A stretch of 64,000 bases of DNA. Source: Sipunculus nudus (Eukaryota > Annelida > Sipuncula > Golfingiida > Sipunculidae). Under the pieces are notes generated by a model. It was not told where the DNA came from. It did no database searches and saw only the letters and a list, made by a program, of their open reading frames with translations. How positions within the stretch are numbered: position 1 is the stretch's first letter; each line of letters begins with the position of its first letter. The stretch covers positions 66,969,916-67,033,915 of the forward strand of contig CM049315.1 of NCBI GenBank assembly GCA_026874595.1, given 5' to 3'. Shown here in pieces: positions 31,641-64,000 of this stretch. The translations under genes and the position numbers were made by a program.

Positions 31641-32472
31641 TGAGAGGTGCCGGTCTTGAAGAATACAGCAAATTACGCAATCTCGGCACCAAAACAATGA
31701 AAGCCTCAATGTGAGTCCTTCTCTGAAAGCTACGATACAACAAACACTTCTTTTGTTAATAGTCCATGTGCAGGCCCTCTTTTTCCATGATGCAGCCTAT
31801 ATGCAACGGCTCGATGGCCTGCACGAAGCGATTCTCCCTGTGATTTGTGTGAGCCCGAAGTAGTGGATCATCTTGCAAAATCATGAAGCTCTGTCACGCA
31901 TTAGCAAGACCTGCTTTGTCCCACTGTGCTTGATGAATGCCCATGTCCACAGATTTCAGCTGATCGCCTAAACCCCGTCATTGTTGGGGACAAATAGTAG
32001 TCGATTACTTTTGAATAATATCGTCGCATCGAAGTCCGCTTCAGTATAACATATGGAGAGTGTAGTTTGTTGGTAAAAAAAAATGGTTGGCTTTTACACT
32101 TGGTGTCTAAAGAAAATTGTGTTGTCACACTACCAGCACTGTTCTAACATTTTGCATAACGCCTATGGTGGATCAAACGTACTTTTGTATTTTGGTCCAG
32201 GATATTCAGTCGAACATGGCACCGGTAAACATGTAGGTCTGGCTCCTGTAAGCTCAGGTTGTATCTCAGTGTTTCCATGTTTTGGGTGTTAACAGTCTCC
32301 TAATCCTTTCCTTTACAACCGTACCTGACGTCTTCTGAACTGATTGATTCTTTGCAGAAAATTTGCGCATTTCTCAGCAGTTTCCTGCATACTTCCCGGT
32401 GAAATGAACATCCAGAAAATAGGGTTGCATAGCACCGTGATGCTGAAAGGCACTACAAGATTAATCTTGAAA

Positions 32473-32922
32473 TTACTCCACCAATCTTTCACAAAGCTTT
32501 CTCATGCAGTTCTGCTCTGTATTTTCTTGTACAAGTGTCCAAGAATTTTCTTGGCACAGCCTACCTACCGGTGGCCTGTATTCAGGCTGGAGGGCCTTCA
32601 CTATCTCCTCAAATGTTTGATACTTTGCCACTGAAAAAAGGGTGTTCCAAGCATAGAATCTTCCAGCCATGATCTCATCAAGCGTCCCTCTGACAGCTGT
32701 GGGATTTTGAAGTCTTGTTCTTTGAAATCATATTACACGGGAGGGGGTAGCAGCAACAAATTTAACAAGTTTGCAGTTGTTTTTCATGATTCGGACCATG
32801 GCAGACTGTTTGTTGTTAAAGTGTTTGCACTTTAAACTGCTGTCTGTGTCATCTTCCACTAAATGGATTCTAACATGTTTCCAGGCTGGGTCTGTGTGTT
32901 TCTCATCAATCAACATTCTCAC
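32473..32922 (-). pseudogene. hAT transposase fossil with degraded BED zinc finger
   Basis: The frame 32922-32728 encodes DPAWKHVRIHLVEDD...LKCKHFNNKQSAMVRIMKNN. This is the pattern of a BED finger (W..F/V..., C.xC, R/M..H) in which the second Cys of CKHC is Phe and the final His is lost. A second frame, 32670-32473, gives YQTFEEIVKALQPEYRPP, typical of the region after the BED domain in ZBED-like hAT transposases (..F..F..ALrPsY.PPSRK). Stops and a frameshift separate the two. The catalytic RNase H and C-terminal dimerisation domains are not recognisable downstream. Confidence 0.6.
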
Positions 32923-33700
32923 TTTAGAGTAGATCCTCCGTCATACTTCCATTGTGTAAGTTTTACAGTCGACATGGATTATGAAAAGTAGTGTGAAACA
33001 CACTGGTTTTCAAAGTAACTTGAACCATAACCTTGTCACCTGCTAAATTATACCAAAACAAGAAGATACACATGCCAAGCCTAGTACTAGTTACTTGGAC
33101 ATGTTCAAATGCAATAATGGAATCTAACTTCTAAATTAACATTTCAGCTTCAGAACCTGTGACAGAAATCTACCCCCGGACTGCACAATGATTAAACAAG
33201 TGACAATTGAGACATTTAATTATCTTTAGCCAAACACGAACAATAAAGTATAATGATTCATTAAAAGAGCCAGGAGACAACAGAACAACAGAAATTTTGC
33301 CTTTTCAGCGTTTGTGGTAGGACGTGGTCAGGCCATGAGGGACCCTAGGGACCGGGATATAAGCACCAGGTCGTGCACGACACTACAAAACTAGTTACGA
33401 ACAGTCCTACGAAATTAGTTATCATCAAAGGCTGACACATTCCGCAACTGACCAGTGTGATACTGTGAATGGCAAAAAAGAGACCGAACAACAAGTTTCG
33501 TTAGATGTGCGTCCTAAGTAATCTGAAGAGTTTATAAACAATTATAACTGCTATCTGTTGGCATGGGCAATCAATGAAAGTCGTCTTGCAGAACCCACAC
33601 CTATATACAAGTTTGGTCGAGAATCGCTACTTCGTACAAGAGTGTAATAAGAAGTTTTTAGGTCAGCTCTTTACGTGCATGATATAAGACATCCCACAAA
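32923..33700. other. Intergenic, no gene recognised
   Basis: No supported reading frame or repeat. A small palindromic segment GGGACCCTAGGGACC-like lies near 33339-33355. Confidence 0.35.
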
Positions 33701-33708
33701 TTTCTTTT

Positions 33709-33891
33709 TCAGTTCCACATGGTAAATACCGATTTGTACGCCACAATAATGAACGCTGCTGTCATAAAGAAAAGCGGTAATAGATATTTAAGTGCCGTTT
33801 TCATTCCAATCCCGGACGAGAATGGCCCTTTCGGGTTGAGCTCGCCCATCTTGAGGCGAGTGACACCTACCCCCAGCACCCTAGCGCCCAT
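33709..33891 (-). CDS. Candidate N-terminal exon of a single-pass membrane protein (uncertain)
   Basis: The minus-strand frame encodes MGARVLGVGVTRLKMGELNP followed by KGPFSSGIG, then MKTALKYLLPLFFMTAAFII and VAYKS. It reads as a short basic N-terminus plus one hydrophobic helix, as in type II Golgi enzymes or a signal peptide starting at MKTALK. The sequence is more GC- and CpG-rich than its surroundings, as first exons often are. A possible donor GTATTT follows the AAATCG codons (near 33729). No partner exon is recognised downstream on the minus strand (29.6-33.7 kb holds transposon fossils), and the plus strand is also open here (33719-33907). It may be a fragment of an element or a chance frame. 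Confidence 0.2.
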   Translation of the reverse strand: MGARVLGVGVTRLKMGELNPKGPFSSGIGMKTALKYLLPLFFMTAAFIIVAYKSVFTMWN

Positions 33892-33909
33892 CCAGGCCCG
33901 GACGTAACA

Positions 33910-35720
33910 AGTTCAAAGATTTTGTACCATATATACGAAAGCATGTGATATAAGCAAAAGCAGGTTTTAACTCACATGTCAGTCATGTGCTGGGTATATC
34001 TGCATAATCTGGGGAAGAAAGCAGCAGAAATTTTAGAGATATTTGGTAAAAAGAGGCGGGACGGACGGACGGAATGGAAAGACGCCCCCCCCCCCTTTAC
34101 GGTGGGGGACTAATTAATATTCAAATTCTGTGAACTACTTCAATTTTAGCTTTACTAGTCCTCGGGACGAGTGCTGCCTCTCTGTTAACGCCAATCCCTG
34201 TTGGTAATAGCCAAAAATAGAGTAATTATTGTGTACTTGAATGATTTTTAAATAGTATTCTGTAGGTTAGCTATTATAGTCATTCCTCACTGTATTAAAT
34301 CAGTATCAACTACTGGATATTGTGCTCTATGCTTGTGATGGTGTCAGCAAGCAGTGAGAAATCCTAGCATTCATTTGAACTTGGTTTTGGTTTTTGAATT
34401 TATAATGAAGGCAGTTATGCATAATTTGCTTATGACGCATAGATGTAAACACATAGACCTCCTGCCTGTTACAATAGTCTAACATTGGGCTTAAGCCCAG
34501 TAAAACGCCTAAACAACATTGTTACAATTGTGACGTCATAATAGTTACTTTAATGACAGATACCCGTGACTTAATTCATTACCATGAATTAAGTCTGTTT
34601 TTTTTTTTTGGCACCACACCCTTGATGTTTTAAAAAGAATGAAGATACAAACAGTAAACAATTGAGATCACCATGACGACATTCGATAAGCGAGGATGAG
34701 GTATTTAATTAGACTTTTAAAATAACTGAAATTCGCTTATTCGTTGACCAGGTTTATTAAACGGGGAAATCAGTAAGATTCCATATATTTAATTGGAAAT
34801 CATTGTAATGGGGTTGAACACCATTTAAATGCTAAATATTCCCTGATGTGGATAATCCTATATCCCTCATAATACACATCATGATATAAAACATGCCCTG
34901 CTTCTGTTTCTATTCCCTTTATGACTTATCCTGTATGTGTTATTCTCTTGGACTGTATTCTAATGGTCTGATATATCGTAGGCCCAGCGGGCATCTTTCA
35001 GACAATAGGGCAAGTTGCTCTCCCAATTTTCAAAACCTTAAGGCAAGTCAGTAAGTGTTATTGTCGAGTCCTGCCCTCGTCAGTACCCTTAAAATCGTTA
35101 TTATTGGTAAAACTTACAATGTCGTCAGGTTCAAATAAAAGGCAAGGAAGAGATCTTTCAAATGGGTTCATGGTCACTCGTAAGGGTAAATACCAAACTT
35201 AATATGACAATGTGCAGATAAGTAAAGTAAAATTTAATCGTTAAATTAAAATTATCATACTTAATCACTTTCCCCAATGATACTTTCTGGGACTTTTGAT
35301 AAGTTCTCTCTACTAGAATTTTCTGGTCGTCATACTACAAATATAATTTCTGTTGCAATTTGTTCCGGGTTTGGGTTAAAAATCAAGAATAATGACTAAA
35401 CCATTCGTATTGTGAATCCACCTTTAGAGAGTACTGCTTGGTAACAAATAGAATGTGCAAGTTAACAGGCTTTTTCAGCATCTCCATTTTCCAATTAATT
35501 CTGCCAACGAAATTTGCACTTAGGTTATATCCAGTTACTGCCTTGAAAGATAATCATGATAAGATTAAACCCGACAATGACTCTGCAGATATTATAATAT
35601 CCAGTTTTAACTTTGAAGTTAACCGTCATCTTTGTGCAGGACTTTTTTCGCGTCTAAAATGTGACCATGCGGCGGTGTTTGTGGGATCTTAGCAGGGTTA
35701 GAACAGAGGCACTCTGAGGT
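33910..35720. other. Intergenic, no gene recognised
   Basis: Contains a GGACGGACGG plus poly-C stretch (34058-34096) like the internal tracts of the dispersed elements. The remainder is AT-rich with no supported features. Confidence 0.35.
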
Positions 35721-35736
35721 CAATCTCTCTCTCTCT

Positions 35737-35826
<90 letters not shown>
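35721..35826. repeat. Compound microsatellite (CT)n(CA)n(TA)n
   Basis: Consecutive runs of CT, CA and TA total about 105 bp. The frame across it encodes only low-complexity sequence. Confidence 0.95.
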
Positions 35827-35829
<3 letters not shown>

Positions 35830-38146
35830 AGAATATTTAAGAAAATTGCTACATTTTGGTTCCCAGGGCACCAGATGAGCGCTGCCTCATGGACTTTCCG
35901 ATTCATTAAAAAATAAAATTTGTGCATCATTTATGATCCTGGCATTTATATTCCTGCCAGTCTTAAACCAAGGTCGATGTACCAGTTGGCACATCTTTAT
36001 ACGGTGCATTTTCTCCTTTTTATACGTCCATCTAAGACGAATGGGAAGTCTTATGGTTTACCCATGGTTCGTCCGTCCGTGAGTAAATTTTTAGCGTCGC
36101 TGTGATAACTTACCAGGGCTTAGATGAATTTTAAAGAAACTCACCATTATAACTACTTACAAAAATAGATGAACTCGCACAAGTTGGATTCTAGGCAAAA
36201 TCCACACATACTCAATGAGATCAGAGGTCACCAGACTTCTTTTCTGATGTCGCCGCAATAACCTAAGAGGAATATGATGGACTTTTATGAAACTCTTCAG
36301 AAAGACTGAGCAATATAATATCTCGCTGAAGTTCGATTCCCGATGATTCGGCAAAATCCATGCATATTTAAAGAGGTCAGTGGGGACCAGACACTGGTGG
36401 CGCCAGGATGACACACCAAATCTCTAATCGATTTCATGACTATCATTATAAATATTTACCAATAGGATCTCTCACCTGAATTCAATTCTTGCAGGCAAAA
36501 TTAAAGCATATTTAATAGGGTCAAAGGTCACAAGTTGTGCATTATCTGATAATGCTCAGATGGTTCTTGATGAATGTCAATGAATAATGTTCACATGTTC
36601 TTCCAGTTTTGTTTTGAATATTTATATTCTCAAATAAAACAAGATTTCCTTGTTATATGAAATGATTAATCCCTCTTAAAGCACAAATGTATGAACAAAT
36701 CCTATATGATGATGTTTTATTTGATCCATAATTGCTTGCACATGAATTGATATACAGTGAGTGGAATTCTCAGATTGCACCTATAAACCACACATTATTG
36801 TAAAGTAATAATATAAAATCATATATCACAAAAGCTTAGCAAATTTTTAAGGAGTAAAGCAGCCCCACATGTAAACTGCACGATGATACCTAAGGGGGCG
36901 CACAATGATTATGAAATCACAATCTTTATGTTATTAAGGGTATTAATGACTGATGACTGACACTTTGTAAAAATTTAAAGTACAGTGGTTAACACAGAAA
37001 TACAGTGTTTGTTACTCTGTGGTCACTGGCTACTGTTTTTCATGGCTTGCCCATTAAAAAAATAACATTAGTCTGGTTGATCACCTAAAGTTTATAGGAA
37101 CGTTTAGCCTGGTCAAATTCTAATAATAAATATATGATACACTAATGCATCTTTATAACTATAGATGAAAGTGAAAACAGCTATCTAGTTTATCATACAA
37201 ATGAGCAAATGTAAGTGGCCTTGGTCTGGTGGTTTCTTAATTAATTATTCAAGTAAAAATGAGATCATGGCAATCAATATTTCAGGATCCTTAAAGAACT
37301 ATGGACTCGTGGGTCTAAACGCTCATCTGAATTTGTCTATAAGGATATGTTTTTGAGCTTTTTCAAAATATGGGTCCTGTGATCAGTTTAAAGCTAACCT
37401 GTCTACCCAAACTGGAGTTATCATCCATGAACTAATTTGTGAAGGGATGGGCCCTGTGACCTTGACCTTTGGCCTAGTGACCCAAAAATCAAAAGGAAAC
37501 TTCCCCCATAGGAAGGTGCACCACATGAGGAATATGATACACTTTATGAAGTATGGACTCCATCTGTTGCATTATCAGTTAAGTGAGGACCACAATAATC
37601 ATTAGAGTAAGCTAAGTTGCGTTGTGATATCCAATATATCTAAATGATTTCTACATGAGAAACACAATAGCAGAGAATGAGAGCAGAATGGAAGAAAATG
37701 CTACTGATGATTTCTGAATCCAAATGTCGGTTCCCTGCGCATGATAAGGTCTGGGATAATTCCTATTACTGTATTAAAAGTTAGCATATAGTGGTTGCAT
37801 AGCCAAACAATAAAGCACTAATGTGTTGAATGTGTTTTCAAATATTATAAAATATGAAATAATAAATGTAGAATTATAACTTCTGCTTTGTTGTAAATTC
37901 CAAGAGATTAGAATGAATTGGTACATTTTGTAGAAATAAGATAGAAATGGAATGAGATAAATTAACCCCCATATAAAGTGTATTATGTGTTATGAAAACC
38001 ATCCCCTCTCACCCCAGTATATCTTATTTTTAGAACTTGTCATGGATCAACATTTTGCAACCTATATAAAAAAAAATTAGCATACAATTAAGCCTCAAAA
38101 CATGATTTTAAACAAAACGAATTTTAATTACTATACCATATTCATT

Positions 38147-38202
<56 letters not shown>

Positions 38203-39959
38203 TATATACACATAAACAATATCACTGGTAAAAGGACCTTGGATCAATCTGCTGTGAAGCAAAAACAAATATTTAATCCAAAAAATAATGTAAATATGTA
38301 TACAAAACACATGGCAACCAATGCAGTGCTCCAAAAAACATCTGCAAGATATGTCTATTAACCATAATATATCTTGATATCTCATAAATATCAAATGTCA
38401 CAAATACATATTAGTAGTTTCAATAGATTTGATGACTCGAGAAAGTTTGAAAGGTTAACACTTAACAAAAAATAGCCAATGCACAGTGAGAAAAAAGTGA
38501 AAATCAATTTCAAAACAGTCACTGCAAATTCATTATCACAATTGTAATTTAGTTTAAAAAATATAGGTGGTGTATAGGTGGTGAAGGTAACTAAATGAAA
38601 AGAATGATATCTAATTTGAAAGGAACATTATCAGGAGCAATATTATGCCTATTCTTTTATACTATCAGTTCAGTTTTGCTTTATACAAAATTTCCGAGCA
38701 AAACCATTCTAACACACAATCTCAGTACCTCGCATACAGCTGTTTAACACCTTGTTTTGGTAGTGCTGTTTGTAAACAGTCAATGTGTGTCTGTTAATCA
38801 TAAAAAGGCCGCGTGACTGGTGGTCGATTGTGAGCAGCAAAATGCCAGCAGGAGCAAGTATTACATTTATTGGGGCAAGTCAGTCAGGACATCTCCTGAA
38901 TGACATGTGTTGTGGCCCGGGAGATGTATGGGCTGTGTTTATGTTGACACCAGTGGTCACACCCAGTCCACTGTTTTTAACATTTGCAAACAGTTTCAGG
39001 GCAATATTTGGCAGGCCCCTTTAAGTAATCAGGATTTGTGTTATCTATGAATGTGGTTAGGAATTATCTAGAAGTCATTCTCTTTGGATTTTCTGGAAGA
39101 ATGGGAAACACAAGCTTATTAACCGAACACCATTTCCTGCTCCTTCAAATATAACATTTATTTGTAAATGAATATGGAGCAATCTTATCGTCAATCACAA
39201 AAAGCAACGACGGGGCAGTATGTGACACATGACTTCACTGTTGCCATTACATTTTAACAGTTATTTGTCAAACCAGGGAGATAAATGGAACAACAAGAAT
39301 TGATTATTTTTATTCAAATGACTAATGATATTAACTTGTGACCTGGAAGTTTTGGATTTGTGTCTCCTCTGAAGTATTAGATGTTTGCTTAGCCTTTCTG
39401 AAGCTCCAGTAATCTCGCAGGATTGTGTGGACCACAAATAACATCCACAGAGTCCTACCATTATGAGCTAAAATAGCTGGTGTGATGCATCAAAAAGTGA
39501 TGGTGGTTGGCTTTGTTATGGTTGCTTTCAGCCATCACCGCTGGTCTGTAGTAATAAGCACCATACATTTGAGTGTACACAAGGGTGTCTACAGGTCCAT
39601 GGTGTACAGTATACATCTAGTGACACCTGGGAGCTCAGGATTAAGGTTCATGTCAAGGGGTTTTGTCCTAATTATTACTTTCAGAGGGTGAGGTTTTGTA
39701 CAAAGTTTTGCTTTCCCTCACCTTCGGCCAATAACCCTCTATTCTAGATCCATTCAGCCTGCTTTTATCTGACACTGTTCTTTTTCTAGGCAGTAAAGGT
39801 TTCATTTGTACCAACCTGAAATATTAATTAAGTATATCATGAAATGAAGATTTACTATTAATTAATGATTACATTGCACAAATCACCTAAGCTTGACTAT
39901 ATGATAATGATAAAGATACAAATATATACCATTCGTTAACTATCATAAACAAGCTGCTG
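35827..39959. other. Intergenic, repeat-derived; 3' flank of the TMEM184C-like gene
   Basis: 36000-36540 resembles a dispersed repeat with a GTCCGTCCGT tract at 36069. 37400-37500 is related to 50140-50230 (ATGAACTAATTTGTG, GGGCCCTGTGAC). A (TA)n run lies at about 38150-38195. A plus-strand frame at 38785-39024 has no recognisable family. TTTATT motifs near 39160 and 39308 could act as minus-strand AATAAA signals for the gene ending at 39960, without further support. Confidence 0.35.
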
Positions 39960-63730
<23,771 letters not shown>

Positions 63731-63739
63731 CTGAAATAA

Positions 63740-64000
63740 AAAGAGCAACACTTAAATATCCAAACAGACTAGGTATTCACAACAATGCAATGGAAACTGT
63801 CTTCTGTGTAAACTTGTGTAAACTTAAAATTGTACTGCACAGTTCTCTAGTGCCAAATATGTTATGATATTTCAAATTATCTAACATTACACTCTGATGT
63901 CTAAACAGGACATGAATCATGAGCCTGCAATTCAATAGAACTGCACATTGACATTGAGACTCTTCTCCTAAGACCACACCAAAAATTATATTTTTCTAGA
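63740..64000. other. Upstream intron of the TMEM184C-like gene
   Basis: AT-rich sequence 5' of the first visible exon. The exons encoding the N-terminal part of the protein are expected further right, beyond the window. Confidence 0.5.

Noticed and set aside
36325-36345. tRNA T-loop-like motif (AGTTCGATTCCCG)
   Set aside because: No acceptor stem, anticodon arm or A box can be fitted around it on either strand.
38785-39024. Plus-strand 79-codon frame
   Set aside because: No recognisable domain, no splice or promoter context, and no similarity that I can name.

Overview
The window is nuclear DNA of a metazoan, most likely a bivalve mollusc. Genes are split by canonical GT-AG introns, the base composition is AT-rich, and the three recognisable genes are animal genes. 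The many dispersed repeats (AGCTCAGCTGAC starts, GACCCATGGGTC ends, internal GGAC/GTCC runs) look like those I associate with bivalve genomes. The bivalve assignment is inference; no organelle or bacterial operon structure is seen.

Three genes can be read. (1) On the minus strand at 486-7092 are the first four recognised coding exons of a type-B carboxylesterase/cholinesterase-family gene, up to the serine of the GESAG nucleophile elbow; the rest lies off the left edge. (2) On the plus strand at 22020-29359 is a two-exon mitochondrial translation initiation factor 3 gene (MTIF3, 249 codons) with a 6.6 kb repeat-filled intron. (3) On the minus strand at 39960-63730 are the last six exons of a TMEM184C-like gene; the 5' part lies off the right edge. 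The three genes show no functional link.

The rest is mostly repeats. 2.0-3.4 kb: a terminal-inverted-repeat element built around a 280 bp satellite. 7.9-11 kb: pogo/Tigger-type elements, one keeping a CENP-B-like HTH remnant. 11.7-12.6 kb: an element with 43 bp perfect inverted ends. 13.3-14.1 kb: a decayed LINE 3' end. 15.2-15.6 kb: two fold-back MITEs, one with an exact 8 bp target duplication. 16.4-18.8 and 43.3-45.8 kb: an inverted pair of one 2.45 kb element. 22.6-28.9 kb: repeat copies in the MTIF3 intron. 30.9-32.9 kb: LINE and hAT fossils. 41-63.7 kb: the TMEM184C introns, which hold large tandem arrays with units of 143, 26, 27/21, 48 and 30 bp.

The most unusual observation is that three tandem arrays are built from the edges of real exons, including their splice sites. 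A 49 bp unit repeats the 3' splice site and exon head of carboxylesterase exon 2. A 143 bp unit repeats the exon tail and 5' splice site of a TMEM184C exon about a dozen times, giving roughly two dozen GTAAGT motifs. A 30 bp unit repeats the exon tail and 5' splice site of another TMEM184C exon. Exon boundaries come from conceptual translation and phase matching, not from transcripts.
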